A stretch of 64,000 nucleotides of DNA, from the NCBI GenBank assembly GCA_029624765.1, contig JARSSO010000016.1, positions 62,001 to 126,000 of the forward strand. Direction: 5' to 3'. A model generated the notes under the pieces. It made no database searches. It was not told the DNA's origin and saw only the letters and a list, made by a program, of their open reading frames with translations. The DNA comes from Candidatus Contendibacter sp. (GTDB lineage: Bacteria > Pseudomonadota > Gammaproteobacteria > Competibacterales > Competibacteraceae). This document shows, in pieces, positions 1-8,746 of this stretch (positions within the stretch are counted from its first letter, which is position 1; each line of letters begins with the position of its first letter). A program made the position numbers and the translations under genes.

Positions 1-289
1 TGCGGACGCCCACCGGTGCCATGCCGTGCCCACGGAGCAATTCGTACAGGCCGTCGAAGTTCATCCCGTCCGGGTTGTTGGCCGGAGGCTCCGCCAGATC
101 TTCCAGGTCGATCACCACCGGGGTATTGTTGAAAAAGCTGGGCGCCTGTTTGACCTTCCTCGCCAAATGCCGCTCGATGGCGTCTCGATCCAGTTGGAAC
201 AAATGTAGAACGGTCAGGGTAAACAGGCTGCCCTTGAGTTCGAAGGGTGGAGCGGGTTCGGTAGCGAAACGAGGGGAGCGCAGCAACAT
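1..289 (-). CDS. minC: MinC septum-site inhibitor, N-terminal part (cut by window edge)
   Basis: The first 96 codons of a MinC-like protein are present and the rest lies beyond the left edge. MinC blocks FtsZ polymerisation away from midcell and works with MinD and MinE at the membrane. The reading FELKGSLFTLTVLHL followed by a QAPSFFNNTPVVIDL segment matches the N-terminal FtsZ-inhibiting domain of the family. The ATG at 289 is the only good start: an in-frame stop lies at 335-337 and there is no ATG, GTG or TTG between. No strong ribosome binding site is visible. minD and minE would be expected further left. Confidence 0.9.
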   Translation of the reverse strand, partial: MLLRSPRFATEPAPPFELKGSLFTLTVLHLFQLDRDAIERHLARKVKQAPSFFNNTPVVIDLEDLAEPPANNPDGMNFDGLYELLRGHGMAPVGVR

Positions 290-400
290 GGCGGCACCGG
301 GGTTCTCAAGCTGAACGGTGATGGATCGTCCGCGTTATTCCACGCGCCCACCGCGCGACGACCTCCGTTCGCGGCTGGCGCGGTCGGTCATCCATGTCCC

Positions 401-880
401 TCAGTGATCATGGCCATGCGCGTGAACATGGCCGTGGGCCAGTTCCTGCGCGGTCGCGTCCCGTACCGCCAGTACCTCGACCGCGAAATGCAGGTTCTTC
501 CCAGCCATCGGATGGTTGGCGTCCAGTACCACGGCTTGGTCGTTCACATCGACCACGGTGCAATTCAGAATGCCCCGCGCACCCTCGCCCTGGACCCGCA
601 TTCCGACCCGAATGTCCTCACCGGGCGGGAATTGCGCGCGCGGCGCTTCGAACACCGCCTCGGGATCGTACTCGCCATAGCCCTCGGCCGGTGTGAGGTG
701 GATCGCCGAGCTGAATCCCGCCTCGTGACCTTCCAACGCGGCTTCCAGCCCCGCGATGATGTTGCCGTAACCATGCAAGTAGGCAAACGGCTCACGCGCG
801 CGACTGGAATCGAGTTGAACGCCTAAATCGTCGGTAAGGGTGTAATGCAGGGAGACGACCCTGCCGCGAGCTGCTTTCAT
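401..880 (-). CDS. slyD: SlyD-type FKBP peptidyl-prolyl cis-trans isomerase
   Basis: A 159-residue FKBP-fold prolyl isomerase and metallochaperone of the SlyD type. The N-terminal strand GRVVSLHYTLTDDLG and the FAYLHGYGNIIAGLE segment form the FKBP half. The PAEGYGEYDP stretch opens the insert-in-flap chaperone domain. The C-terminus is a short histidine-rich tail (HGHVHAHGHDH) that would bind nickel or zinc. The start chosen is the internal ATG at 880, because the open frame upstream (to 943) runs through an apparent promoter and does not resemble the family. In known bacteria SlyD helps nickel insertion into hydrogenase. No hydrogenase genes are in this window, so its client here is unknown. 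Confidence 0.92.
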   Translation of the reverse strand: MKAARGRVVSLHYTLTDDLGVQLDSSRAREPFAYLHGYGNIIAGLEAALEGHEAGFSSAIHLTPAEGYGEYDPEAVFEAPRAQFPPGEDIRVGMRVQGEGARGILNCTVVDVNDQAVVLDANHPMAGKNLHFAVEVLAVRDATAQELAHGHVHAHGHDH

Positions 881-1027
881 GACAAGCCCCCGTGGGTTGA
901 AAACAGGCTTTACTATAGAACATCCCATCTGCATTCGCCGCAAAAAAACGTGCGCGCCTTGCGGTTGATCCCAACGCGCCGCCTATACTGGAACCATCGT
1001 CCATCGAGTTTAGGGGGAGTTTCCACC
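881..1027. promoter_or_regulatory. divergent promoter region between slyD and the NlpC/P60 lipoprotein gene
   Basis: This 147-base divergent intergenic region holds a -10-like TATACT at 984-989 on the plus strand, with TTGCGG at 959-964 as a weak -35 and a long 19-base spacer. On the minus strand a TATAGT lies at 914-919 in front of slyD with no convincing -35. The plus-strand gene also has a good ribosome binding site (AGGGGGAG) just before its ATG. The promoter assignment is inference from hexamers only. Confidence 0.35.
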
Positions 1028-1567
1028 ATGCCCATCGTCCCGTCTTCCGCCGGTCGGCCGTTCATCGCAGCATGGCTACTCGTCGGTCTGCTTGGGCTGG
1101 GCGGTTGCGCGACGCCGTCCTCCGCCCCGCGCGACCCGGGCGCCGCCGTCCGCCAGGATATTCTTGGCGCCGCGGAGCGGATGGTCGGGACCCCCTACGT
1201 TCCGGGCGGCGAATCGCCAGGCGGGGTGGATTGCAGCGGCCTGGTGTGGTACGTCTACCGCCAGGCGGGCATCCAGGTGCCGCGCACCACGATGGAGCTG
1301 TTCCAGGCGGGACAATCCCGACGGCAAGTGCTGCCGGGAGATTTGCTGTTCTTTCGCACCGACGGCGGCGGCCGGATTTCCCATGTGGGGATTTACGCGG
1401 GTGGCGGGCGGATGATCCATGCGTCCTCGGGCAGTGGGCAGGTACGCAAGGTCAGCTTGGGCCAGCCGTATTGGCGACAACGCATGGTCGGCGGCGCGAC
1501 CTTCCTGAGCGCGGCAACCTCGCCGATCAGCCGGCGCTGGCCGGTGGACAACGGCCCGAACGGCTAG
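1028..1567 (+). CDS. NlpC/P60 family lipoprotein peptidase (Spr-like)
   Basis: A 179-residue NlpC/P60 cell-wall peptidase predicted to be an outer-membrane lipoprotein. A signal peptide ends in the lipobox LGGC with the lipidated cysteine at residue 27. The catalytic domain shows the nucleophile in VDCSGLVW (Cys69), the base in SHVGIYAG (His119) and the third polar residue in MIHASS (His131). Such enzymes cut D,L-amide bonds in stem peptides of peptidoglycan, as MepS and related proteins do. The ATG at 1028 was chosen over the longer open frame because it follows a strong AGGGGGAG ribosome binding site and begins the signal peptide. The exact cleavage specificity cannot be told. Confidence 0.9.
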   Translation: MPIVPSSAGRPFIAAWLLVGLLGLGGCATPSSAPRDPGAAVRQDILGAAERMVGTPYVPGGESPGGVDCSGLVWYVYRQAGIQVPRTTMELFQAGQSRRQVLPGDLLFFRTDGGGRISHVGIYAGGGRMIHASSGSGQVRKVSLGQPYWRQRMVGGATFLSAATSPISRRWPVDNGPNG

Positions 1568-1609
1568 CAGCTTCCACCAGACAGCCTGGGCAGCGGTTTG
1601 GTTCGACGG

Positions 1610-2389
1610 TCACGCCCTGAACGTCGCGACCCGCTCGCCGGCGCCGAAGATCGTCAGCGCGCCAGGGTCCATCATCGTCCATGCCTCGTTGTCGGTCAAC
1701 GGCCGGGTCGCCACCACGGTCACCACGTCGGCGGGCGTGGTCTCCCGCTGAAAATCCACCGTCATGTCGGCGTCCATCAAGCGCGCTTGTCCAAACGGCG
1801 CCCGCCGGGTCAGCCACGACAATTGCGTGCCGCAATGGGCATAGAGATGCCGGGCGTCGCTGAGCAGGAAATTGAAGACGCCGCGCGGGTTCAGTTCCCG
1901 GGCCAGGGCGTGAACATGCCGCCACAAGGCTTCCGGCCGGCGTGGCGGTTCGGGAAAGTGGGCGCGCATGCGATCCAGCAACCAGCAAAAGGCGTGTTCG
2001 CTGTCGGTGCCGCCGATGGGTCGGTAAAAAGCCAGCGGCAGTCGCTTGACGCCCCGCAGTTGACCGTTGTGGGCGAACACCCAGTGCCGGCCCCACAGTT
2101 CGCGGCTAAAGGGATGGGTGTTTTCCAGGCAGACCCGGCCGCGATTGGCGCGGCGGATGTGACAAACGACGATCAGACTCTTGATCGGATAGCGCTGCAC
2201 CAACCGGGCGATTTCCGACTCGGCGCTGGGATTGGGATCGTGAAAGGTCCGGCAGCCGCGTCCCTCGTAAAAGGCGATGCCCCAGCCATCGCGGTGGGGG
2301 CCGGTCTTGCCACCGCGCTGCATCAAGCCGGTGAAGCTGAAGCAGATATCGGTGGGCACGTTGGCGCTCATCCCGAGCAGCTCGCACAT
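1610..2389 (-). CDS. class II glutamine amidotransferase, YafJ-like
   Basis: A 259-residue protein of the YafJ class II (Ntn) glutamine amidotransferase family. It begins MCELLGM, so removal of Met1 would expose Cys2 as the N-terminal nucleophile. Other family signatures are [10 protein letters not shown] near residue 32, the HIRRANRG segment, [10 protein letters not shown] and FAHNGQL. The length equals the family norm. No synthetase domain is attached, so the acceptor of the released ammonia is unknown. Its own physiological role has not been settled in other bacteria either. It converges with the NlpC/P60 gene and lies 14 bases downstream of the MBL-fold gene. Confidence 0.9.
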   Translation of the reverse strand: MCELLGMSANVPTDICFSFTGLMQRGGKTGPHRDGWGIAFYEGRGCRTFHDPNPSAESEIARLVQRYPIKSLIVVCHIRRANRGRVCLENTHPFSRELWGRHWVFAHNGQLRGVKRLPLAFYRPIGGTDSEHAFCWLLDRMRAHFPEPPRRPEALWRHVHALARELNPRGVFNFLLSDARHLYAHCGTQLSWLTRRAPFGQARLMDADMTVDFQRETTPADVVTVVATRPLTDNEAWTMMDPGALTIFGAGERVATFRA

Positions 2390-2403
2390 GATCGAACCCC
2401 GGT

Positions 2404-3102
2404 TCAGCCCCAGCGTGGTCCCGACGCGGGCGACCAGTGGGATTCAGCCATGCCCCGCGCCCGGCGAACGTGACCCAGGAACGGATTGGTGCGCAACTCC
2501 TGCTCCAGCGTGGTTACCGGGCCGTGGCCGCTGCACACCAGCAAATGGCCCGGCAGCTCCAGCAAGCGGCCGAGACTGACCTGCATCAATTCCGGGTCGC
2601 TCATCGGAAAGTCGGTACGGCCGATGCTGCCAGCGAACAGGGTATCGCCGACGAAGACGTAAGTATCGTCGTAGTAGCAGCCCTGGCCCGGCGTGTGGCC
2701 TGGCGTGGACAGGAAGTGGAAGCGCATTCCGCCAACCTCGATAGTGTCGCCGTCGCGCACTTCCCGATCGATCCGTCCGCCGGGCCGGCCGAAATCGGCC
2801 ACGCCGAACAGCAGCGAACCCTGTTGCGGCAGTACGTCGAACATCGGTCGCTCCAGCGCCGGCAGATACGTCAACGCTTCGGGAAATTCCCGCTGCACGT
2901 CGGCCAATCCGCCAGCATGGTCGAAATGGGCGTGGGTCAGCAAAATCGCCCGCAAATCCGGGCGCGGTTGCATTCGGGCCAGGGCGTTCGCCAGTTGCGG
3001 CCCGTCGCCGGTGTCCACAACGGCGCACTGGCTGCTGGTCGAGTCTTCCAGCAGATAGGCGTTGACCTGGAACGCGCCCACGGTCAGACAGCGAACGTTC
3101 AT
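2404..3102 (-). CDS. metallo-beta-lactamase fold hydrolase, glyoxalase II-like (YcbL type)
   Basis: A 232-residue single-domain MBL-fold hydrolase. The metal site is visible as [11 protein letters not shown] (His57, His59, Asp61, His62), the histidine in STPGHTPGQ, and the aspartate in FVGDTLF, ending with CSGHGP. This arrangement is that of small glyoxalase II-like enzymes (YcbL/GloC), which hydrolyse thioesters such as S-lactoylglutathione. The specific substrate is inferred, not shown. The start at 3102 gives the family N-terminus ([13 protein letters not shown]). Its ATG overlaps the stop of the upstream YcgN-like gene in an ATGA junction, so the two are probably translated together. Confidence 0.88.
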   Translation of the reverse strand: MNVRCLTVGAFQVNAYLLEDSTSSQCAVVDTGDGPQLANALARMQPRPDLRAILLTHAHFDHAGGLADVQREFPEALTYLPALERPMFDVLPQQGSLLFGVADFGRPGGRIDREVRDGDTIEVGGMRFHFLSTPGHTPGQGCYYDDTYVFVGDTLFAGSIGRTDFPMSDPELMQVSLGRLLELPGHLLVCSGHGPVTTLEQELRTNPFLGHVRRARGMAESHWSPASGPRWG

Positions 3103-3539
3103 GACAAACTCTCGATGATATGGGCTTCCAGCCGGCGGACCCGTCGCTCCGACACTGCCCAGCCACAGACGGTCATTCCGGCGCGCTGGGTGGAGCGGGA
3201 ATCGCCGGTGCGCAGGGGATGCCAGTCCGGCAGGGGCTGGCCTTCGGCCCGCAGTCGGTAAGCACAGGTTCGCGGCAACCAGCGGATCCGTCGCACTTCG
3301 GCGGGTGTCAGGCGCACGCAATCGGGCACCCACCGCAACCGATCGGCGTAGCGGCTACACCGGCCGGTGGCCAGATCCAGCAACCGACAGGCGACGTTGG
3401 TGTGGAACATCTCGCCGGTATCCTCGTCTTCCAGCTTGCGCAGGCAGCATTTGCCGCAGCTGTCGCACAATGCTTCCCATTCGGTCTGGGTAAGCTGGGC
3501 AAGGGTCTTGGTTTCCCAAAACGGAGAGTCGGCGTTCAT
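3099..3539 (-). CDS. YcgN/UPF0260 family cysteine-cluster protein
   Basis: A 146-residue member of the UPF0260 (YcgN) family. The conserved cysteine motif CDSCGKCCLRKLEDEDTG near residues 25-42 is characteristic, followed by further cysteines in VACRLL, GRCSRY, DCVRLTP and RTCAY. These cysteines suggest a bound metal or iron-sulfur centre, which is inference. No biochemical function is established for the family. The ATG at 3539 gives the usual family start. The 3' end overlaps the start of the MBL-fold gene by four bases. Confidence 0.88.
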   Translation of the reverse strand: MNADSPFWETKTLAQLTQTEWEALCDSCGKCCLRKLEDEDTGEMFHTNVACRLLDLATGRCSRYADRLRWVPDCVRLTPAEVRRIRWLPRTCAYRLRAEGQPLPDWHPLRTGDSRSTQRAGMTVCGWAVSERRVRRLEAHIIESLS

Positions 3540-3586
3540 GCCATTTGCCAGAGTCGGCAAGCGGGAACGCGGGTCGGCGCCAGGAT

Positions 3587-4021
3587 TCAGGTGGTGATGT
3601 ACTCGCGCAGGGCCTGCGCCTCCTGGGCGGTTTCCTCCAGCTTGGCCTTGACCAGGTCGCCGATGGAGACTACGCCGATCATCTTGCCATCGTCGTCCAC
3701 CACCGGCATGTGGCGGAAACGCTTGGCGGTCATGATGGCCAGCACTTCGCTGACCGTTTCGCCCGGTTTGCCGGTCGTCATGTCGCAGGTCATACAGGGT
3801 CGAATGGACATTTTGGCAAAATCGGTCCGCCCTTCGGCGCACAGGTTCAGCACATCGCGCTCCGTGAAGATGCCCGCGGGCGAACCGTCGGCGTTCGGGA
3901 TCATCACCGAACCCACCTTATGCTCGGTCATGGCGCGGATGGCGTCGGCGACGGTGGCGGTGGTTGGCACGGTGACGGGTTGGCCGCCTTTTTTCCTCAG
4001 AATTTCCTTCAACTGCATCAT
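3587..4021 (-). CDS. tandem CBS-domain protein
   Basis: A 144-residue stand-alone pair of CBS domains. CBS1 spans about residues 10-70, with the typical ATVADAIRAMTEHKVGSVMI and GIFTERDVLN turns. CBS2 covers about 75-135, with the MTAKRFRHMPVVDDDGKMIG stretch and GVVSIGDLVKAKL. Such pairs bind adenine nucleotides and act as energy or redox sensors for a partner, but the partner is not identifiable here. Either of two adjacent ATG codons at 4021 and 4018 may be used. It lies downstream of htpG on the same strand with about 150 bases between. Confidence 0.88.
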   Translation of the reverse strand: MMQLKEILRKKGGQPVTVPTTATVADAIRAMTEHKVGSVMIPNADGSPAGIFTERDVLNLCAEGRTDFAKMSIRPCMTCDMTTGKPGETVSEVLAIMTAKRFRHMPVVDDDGKMIGVVSIGDLVKAKLEETAQEAQALREYITT

Positions 4022-4173
4022 TCGGGCATCCCCCCTGGAGTTGGTTAAAACAGGCTAGCTGGGCAAGTCGGGCAATAATTTAGCAAATCCATCGGTTTTA
4101 GCCAGCGGCGCAAACGGGCGGGCGGCTCGCCCTTTCCGGGGAAAGACTTGGCGTCCGCCACCCACTCCATCGA

Positions 4174-6078
4174 TCAGCGTCCCAGCGCCAGCAGCAATCC
4201 ATTCAATCGCTTCACAAAACTGGCCGGATCTTCCAGTTGCCCACCCTCGGCCAGCACCGCCTGCTCGAACAGCAGATGGGTCCAGTCGCTGAATCGACCA
4301 GCGTCCGGCTCCTCTTTAAGGCGCGTAATCAACGAATGGGTGGGATTCAACTCCAGATACGGCTTGTTCATCGGCACATTCTGCCCCGCTTCGCGCAACA
4401 ACCGTTCCAGATGGGCGCTGAGCGCATATTCGTCCACGACCAGACAGGCCGGCGAATCGGTCAGCCGCGAGGAAATTCGCACTTCCTTGACCTTGTCGCC
4501 CAAAATCTCCTTGACCCGCGTCAGCAAATCCTTGAATTGATCCTCGGCCTGCTTTTGTTCCTGCTTTTCTTCCTCGGAAGCAATCTTGTCCAAGTCCAGC
4601 GCGCCCTTGGCCACCGACTGGAACTGCTTGCCCTCGAATTCGGTCAGGTGCGACATCAGCCACTCGTCCACCCGATCACTCAACAGCAGCACCTCCAGGC
4701 CCTTCTTGCGGAAGACTTCCAGATGCGGGCTGTTTTTGGCGGCGGCGAAGCTGTCGGCGACGATGTAGTAAATTTTGTCCTGACCCTCCTTCATCCGCTT
4801 GAGGTAATCGGCCAGCGAAACGGTCTGGTCAGGGCTGTCGGCATGGGTCGAGGCGAATCGCAGCAGTTTGGCGATCTGCTCGCGGTTGCCGTGATCCTCC
4901 GCGGGTCCCTCCTTCAGCACCCGGCCAAATTCCTTCCAGAACTTGCCGTACTTTTCGGCGTCGTTCGCGGCCAGGTCCTCCAGCAGACCGAGCACCTTCT
5001 TGACCGAGCCGGCGCGAATGCCGTCCACCACCTTGCTGCCTTGCAGGATTTCGCGGGAAATGTTCAACGGCAGATCGTTGGAGTCGATCACCCCGCGCGC
5101 GAAGCGCAGATAGCGCGGCATCAGGTGTTCGGCGTCGTCCATGATGAACACTCGCTGCACGTACAGTTTGACGCCGTGGCGCTGCTCGCGGTCCCACAGG
5201 TCGAAGGGGGCGCGGGCGGGAATGAACAGCAACGAGGTGTACTCCAGCTTGCCCTCCACCCGGTTGTGGGTCCAGGCCAGGGGATCTTCGAAATCATGGC
5301 CGACGTGCTTGTAAAACTCCTTGTATTCCTCATCCTTGATCTCCTGCTTGGGCCGCGCCCACAGCGCCGCCGCCTGATTGATCCGCTCGTCCTCGATTTT
5401 CGGCGGCGCGTCCTTGTCCTCGCTGTATTTCTGTATCGGCATGATCACCGGCAGGGTGATGTGATCGGAATACTTGGTGATGATCGAGCGCAACTGCCAT
5501 TCGGTCAGCAAATCGGTCTCGTCCTCGCGCAAGTGCAGGATGACCTCGGTGCCGCGGGTCGGCTTGTCGATGGTTTCCAGCGTGTATTCGCCCTCGCCAC
5601 CGGATTCCCAGCGGACGCCGTGTTCCGCGCCCATCCCGGCGCGGCGGGTGAGCAGCGTCACCTTGTCGGCGACGATGAAGCTGGAATAGAAGCCGACGCC
5701 GAACTGACCGATCAGGTGGGCGTCCTTGGCCTGATCGCCGGTCAGCTTTTGCATGAACTGGCGGGTGCCGGAACGGGCGATGGTGCCGATGTTGTCGATG
5801 ACTTCCTGCCGGTCCATGCCGATGCCGTTATCGGCCACCGTGATCGTGCGGGCGTCCTTGTCGAAGCTGACCCGGATTTTCAGGTCAGGGTCGGTTTCGT
5901 ACAGAGCGCCGTCGGTCAGGGCCTCGAAGCGCAGCTTGTCGCAGGCGTCGGAGGCATTCGAGATCAGTTCGCGGAGGAAAACTTCCTTGTGGGAATACAG
6001 GGAATGCGCGACCAGGCGCAGCAGTTGCTGTACCTCGGCCTGAAAACCAAGAGTTTCCTTATGGGCTTCGACGGTCAT
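4174..6078 (-). CDS. htpG: HtpG, bacterial Hsp90 chaperone
   Basis: A full-length 634-residue Hsp90 chaperone. The N-terminal GHKL ATPase contains the helix [16 protein letters not shown] (about 37-52), the Asp-containing [11 protein letters not shown] motif and the GQFGVGFYS loop. The middle domain carries [10 protein letters not shown] and the catalytic-arginine region around [10 protein letters not shown]. The C-terminal dimerisation domain completes the protein. It is a cytosolic ATP-dependent chaperone that remodels client proteins with DnaK. An AGGAG ribosome binding site precedes the ATG, and a heat-shock sigma-type promoter lies about 40 bases upstream, which agrees with stress induction. 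Confidence 0.98.
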   Translation of the reverse strand: MTVEAHKETLGFQAEVQQLLRLVAHSLYSHKEVFLRELISNASDACDKLRFEALTDGALYETDPDLKIRVSFDKDARTITVADNGIGMDRQEVIDNIGTIARSGTRQFMQKLTGDQAKDAHLIGQFGVGFYSSFIVADKVTLLTRRAGMGAEHGVRWESGGEGEYTLETIDKPTRGTEVILHLREDETDLLTEWQLRSIITKYSDHITLPVIMPIQKYSEDKDAPPKIEDERINQAAALWARPKQEIKDEEYKEFYKHVGHDFEDPLAWTHNRVEGKLEYTSLLFIPARAPFDLWDREQRHGVKLYVQRVFIMDDAEHLMPRYLRFARGVIDSNDLPLNISREILQGSKVVDGIRAGSVKKVLGLLEDLAANDAEKYGKFWKEFGRVLKEGPAEDHGNREQIAKLLRFASTHADSPDQTVSLADYLKRMKEGQDKIYYIVADSFAAAKNSPHLEVFRKKGLEVLLLSDRVDEWLMSHLTEFEGKQFQSVAKGALDLDKIASEEEKQEQKQAEDQFKDLLTRVKEILGDKVKEVRISSRLTDSPACLVVDEYALSAHLERLLREAGQNVPMNKPYLELNPTHSLITRLKEEPDAGRFSDWTHLLFEQAVLAEGGQLEDPASFVKRLNGLLLALGR

Positions 6079-6121
6079 GGGGGACGGACTCCTGATGGGT
6101 GAATACGGGAATTGGAATCCG

Positions 6122-6149
6122 ATATGCGGGCAAGCGGCGGGATTTCAAG
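6122..6149 (-). promoter_or_regulatory. sigma-32 (RpoH) type promoter of htpG
   Basis: On the minus strand CTTGAAA (plus positions 6143-6149) is followed after 13 bases by CCGCATAT (6122-6129). The RpoH consensus is CTTGAAA, 13-17 bases, CCCCATNT, so only one base of the -10 core differs. Transcription would start near 6114, giving a leader of roughly 36 bases before the htpG ATG at 6078. The function of htpG supports the assignment. The promoter was found by eye. Confidence 0.75.
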
Positions 6150-6169
6150 GACGGTGTCAAAACTGGCCG

Positions 6170-6655
6170 CTATCCGACTGCGTCCACTCCTTCATGTCGC
6201 AACAGCCAGCGTTTAATTTCCGGCGGATCGCCGGTGACTTCGCCGGCGTAACCGCCCAGGCCTTGCCGGCCCACCACCCGATGGCAGGGGATCAAAATCG
6301 GAATCGGATTGTTGCGGCAGGCGCCGCCGATGGCGCGGGCGGCGGTATCGAGTGATCGCGCCAGTTCGCCGTAGGTGAGCGTCGTTCCCACTGGAATGGC
6401 TTGCAGCGCCGTCCACATCCGTTGTTGGAACGCGGTCCCGGCCGGCGCCAACGGCACGGTAAATTGATAGCGGGCATCACGGAAATACGCGTCCAGTTGC
6501 CTAACCACCGCAGCGGTTGCGGCATCCACCGGCGGTTGCTCGGGGGCGTCAGCGGCCAGGTAATCCAGTGCGCTTACCGCATCGCCCATCATGCGGATGC
6601 CGATCCGACCCAGCGGCGTGGCGATCACGGCTTGATAAGAGGCGCTCGGTGTCAT
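6170..6655 (-). CDS. ogt: methylated-DNA-protein-cysteine S-methyltransferase (Ogt type)
   Basis: A 161-residue DNA repair protein that moves the alkyl group from O6-alkylguanine to its own cysteine. The active-site motif ILIPCHRVVG is intact, preceded by the DNA-binding helix-turn-helix with GGACRNNPIPI containing the arginine finger, and followed by GLGGYAG. The length and N-terminal domain match Ogt rather than the Ada fusion. An ATG at 6655 was preferred. A TTG two codons upstream (6661) would overlap the cysQ stop. The gene follows cysQ almost without gap and may be cotranscribed. Confidence 0.93.
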   Translation of the reverse strand: MTPSASYQAVIATPLGRIGIRMMGDAVSALDYLAADAPEQPPVDAATAAVVRQLDAYFRDARYQFTVPLAPAGTAFQQRMWTALQAIPVGTTLTYGELARSLDTAARAIGGACRNNPIPILIPCHRVVGRQGLGGYAGEVTGDPPEIKRWLLRHEGVDAVG

Positions 6656-6657
6656 AG

Positions 6658-7476
6658 TCAACCCTCGCGCGGAACATAGGCCAACCAGTCGCGGCTGGCA
6701 TCACCATAAACAACGAAATATGGATTTAGCAGCGATTCGCGGGTGTTGTAGCGCAGTGGTTCACCAGTTTCCACCGACACCACCCGACCGCCGGCCGTCT
6801 CGACGATGGCCTGAGCGGCGGCGGTGTCCCATTCCGAAGTCGGGCCAAGCCGGGGATACACATCCGCCGTGCCTTCCGCGACCTGACAAAACTTGAGCGA
6901 ACTGCCGATGGTGACCATCTCGTGCGCGCCCAGGGCGGCGGCGAATTTTTGCAAGCCTGGTCCACCGTGGGAGCGGCTGCCGACCACCCGCACCGGTTCA
7001 TCGGTTTGCAACGATTTGACCCGAATCGAGCGCGGCGGGTGGCCCGGTTCTTCGCGGAACGCACCGTAACCACGGGTCGCGAAGTAGCACAACCCGGTTA
7101 CCGGGACCCGGACGACGCCCAGCACCGGTTCGTGTGCCTCGATCAAGGCGATGTTGACGGTAAACTGGCCGTTGCGTTGGACAAACTCCTTGGTGCCATC
7201 CAGCGGGTCCACCAGCCAGTAGCGCCGCCAGCGCGACCGTTCGGTGAACGGAAGGGTGGCCGATTCCTCGGACAATACGGGAACGTCCGGGGTCAGGCGC
7301 CGCAGTCCGGCCAGGATGGTGTGGTGCGCGGCCAGATCGGCGGCGGTCAGCGGACTGTTGTCCTCCTTGGCGGTGACCCCGAACGCCGTCGCGTAAATTT
7401 CCAGAATCCGCGCGCCGGCCTCCGCCGCCAGCGCCCGAACCGGCTCCAGCCACGCTACCCATTCATCGCGCATCAT
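6658..7476 (-). CDS. cysQ: CysQ, 3'(2'),5'-bisphosphate nucleotidase
   Basis: A 272-residue inositol-monophosphatase-fold enzyme that hydrolyses 3'-phosphoadenosine 5'-phosphate to AMP, removing the inhibitory by-product of sulfate assimilation. Metal-binding motifs are present: DNSPLTAAD, LSEES, YWLVDPLDGTKEF and SEWDTAAAQAI. The start at 7476 was chosen because GGAGAG lies seven bases upstream. An ATG at 7491 is possible but lies next to the terminator of the preceding ribosomal operon. It is followed directly by ogt. Confidence 0.93.
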   Translation of the reverse strand: MMRDEWVAWLEPVRALAAEAGARILEIYATAFGVTAKEDNSPLTAADLAAHHTILAGLRRLTPDVPVLSEESATLPFTERSRWRRYWLVDPLDGTKEFVQRNGQFTVNIALIEAHEPVLGVVRVPVTGLCYFATRGYGAFREEPGHPPRSIRVKSLQTDEPVRVVGSRSHGGPGLQKFAAALGAHEMVTIGSSLKFCQVAEGTADVYPRLGPTSEWDTAAAQAIVETAGGRVVSVETGEPLRYNTRESLLNPYFVVYGDASRDWLAYVPREG

Positions 7477-7497
7477 CCATATTCTCTCCATGCCCTT

Positions 7498-7532
7498 AAA
7501 ACGAAAAAGGGCGACCCCGTAAAGAATCGCCC
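7498..7532 (-). terminator. Rho-independent terminator of the rpsP-rimM-trmD-rplS operon
   Basis: Read on the minus strand, GGGCGATTC (7524-7532) pairs with GGGTCGCCC (7509-7517) through nine base pairs, two of them G-U, around a six-base loop. A TTTTTCGTTTT tract follows. It sits about 25 bases after the rplS stop and just before cysQ. Confidence 0.85.
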
Positions 7533-7558
7533 GATTTCTCTAATTCCGTCGCCAAATC

Positions 7559-7906
7559 TCAGGACAGCTTTTCCTTGATGCGGGCTGCCTTGCCTTCCAG
7601 GCCGCGCAGGTAATACAGCTTGGCGCGGCGCACGTCGCCCCGGCGCTTGACGGTGATATCGGCGATGGCCGGGCTGTAGGACTGGAATACCCGCTCCACG
7701 CCCTCGCCGTGGGAAATCTTGCGGACGGTGAACGCCGAGTTCAGACCGCGATTGCGCTTGGCGATCACGATGCCCTCGAATGCCTGCAGGCGCTCGCGGC
7801 TGCCTTCCTTGACCTTGACGCGCACCACCACAGTGTCGCCGGGGCCGAAGTCCGGGATTTCGCGGGTCATCTGCTCCCGCTCGAATGCTTCAACCAGTTT
7901 GCTCAT
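7559..7906 (-). CDS. rplS: 50S ribosomal protein L19
   Basis: A 115-residue L19, located at the 30S-50S interface. It begins [13 protein letters not shown] and contains the family blocks [36 protein letters not shown] and [14 protein letters not shown]. The start at 7906 lies inside the end of trmD, giving a 17-base overlap, which suggests translational coupling. It is the last gene of the classic rpsP-rimM-trmD-rplS operon and is followed by a strong terminator. Confidence 0.98.
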   Translation of the reverse strand: MSKLVEAFEREQMTREIPDFGPGDTVVVRVKVKEGSRERLQAFEGIVIAKRNRGLNSAFTVRKISHGEGVERVFQSYSPAIADITVKRRGDVRRAKLYYLRGLEGKAARIKEKLS

Positions 7907-8702
7907 GACACGATGCTCCACGTTGTTCCGCGAGATCTCCAGCGGTGCCGGCGATCTCCGTTCTCTCTCGATAGTCGCGAATAAATTCATTCAGCAGCAT
8001 CCGGTCCGGGTCTTCCAGCGCCCGCCGCGCCAGCAGGTCGGGCCGCCGCAGCCAGGTTCGTCCCAGCGCTTCGCGCCGCCGCCAGCGGGCGATGGCGGCG
8101 TGATCGCCGCTCAACAACACCGCCGGCACCCGTCGCCTATCCAGCTCCTCCGGGCGGGTGTAGTGCGGGCAGTCCAGCAAGCCGTCCATGAACGAATCCT
8201 GTTCGGCGGACTCGTCGTCGTTCAAGGCCCCCGGCAACAGCCGGGCCACGGCGTCGATCACCACCAGCGCCGCCAGTTCGCCGCCGCTGAGCACGTAATC
8301 GCCGATGGACCATTCCTCGTCCACCTCGGCTTCGATCAGCCGTTCATCGATGCCTTCGTAGCGGCCGGCCAGCAGGATCAGACGCGGCGCCGCCGCCAGG
8401 TTCCGCACCCCGTCCTGGGTCAGCGGCCGGCCCTGCGGACTGAGATAAAGCGTTTTGCCGGACGGTTCCACCGCCGCCCGCGCCCGCCGCAACGTGTCGC
8501 GCAGCGGTTGTACCTTCATCACCATGCCCGGTCCACCGCCGTAGGGCCGGTCGTCCACGGTGCGATGGCGGTCGTGGGCCGCGTCGCGCGGATTCCATGT
8601 CGCCACGGCCAACAAGCCGCGCTCCACCGCCCGGCCCGTCACCCCGAAACGGAGGAGGGTTTCGACCATCTCGGGAAACAGGGTCACCACGTCCACGCGC
8701 AT
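7890..8702 (-). CDS. trmD: TrmD, tRNA (guanine-37-N1)-methyltransferase
   Basis: A 270-residue SPOUT-class methyltransferase that makes m1G37 next to the anticodon and prevents +1 frameshifting. It starts [12 protein letters not shown]. The AdoMet-binding trefoil-knot motifs [13 protein letters not shown] and [20 protein letters not shown] are intact, with [14 protein letters not shown] near residue 50. The C-terminus is about 15 residues longer than usual because it reads into the rplS start. A repeat element lies between it and rimM. Confidence 0.97.
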   Translation of the reverse strand: MRVDVVTLFPEMVETLLRFGVTGRAVERGLLAVATWNPRDAAHDRHRTVDDRPYGGGPGMVMKVQPLRDTLRRARAAVEPSGKTLYLSPQGRPLTQDGVRNLAAAPRLILLAGRYEGIDERLIEAEVDEEWSIGDYVLSGGELAALVVIDAVARLLPGALNDDESAEQDSFMDGLLDCPHYTRPEELDRRRVPAVLLSGDHAAIARWRRREALGRTWLRRPDLLARRALEDPDRMLLNEFIRDYRERTEIAGTAGDLAEQRGASCHEQTG

Positions 8703-8710
8703 GAAGCGCC

Positions 8711-8746
8711 CTCAACCCCGACCCCTCTCCCACCGGGCGAGGGGAG
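8711..8746. repeat. REP-like imperfect palindrome, copy 1
   Basis: The bases CTCAACCCCGACCCCTC followed by TCCCACCGGGCGAGGGGAG form an imperfect hairpin (ACCCCTC... pairs with ...GAGGGG). A second copy of the same family lies in opposite orientation at 41379-41416. Copy 1 fills almost the whole rimM-trmD gap (between the rimM stop at 8747 and the trmD start at 8702). It could influence mRNA stability within the operon. Confidence 0.6.
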
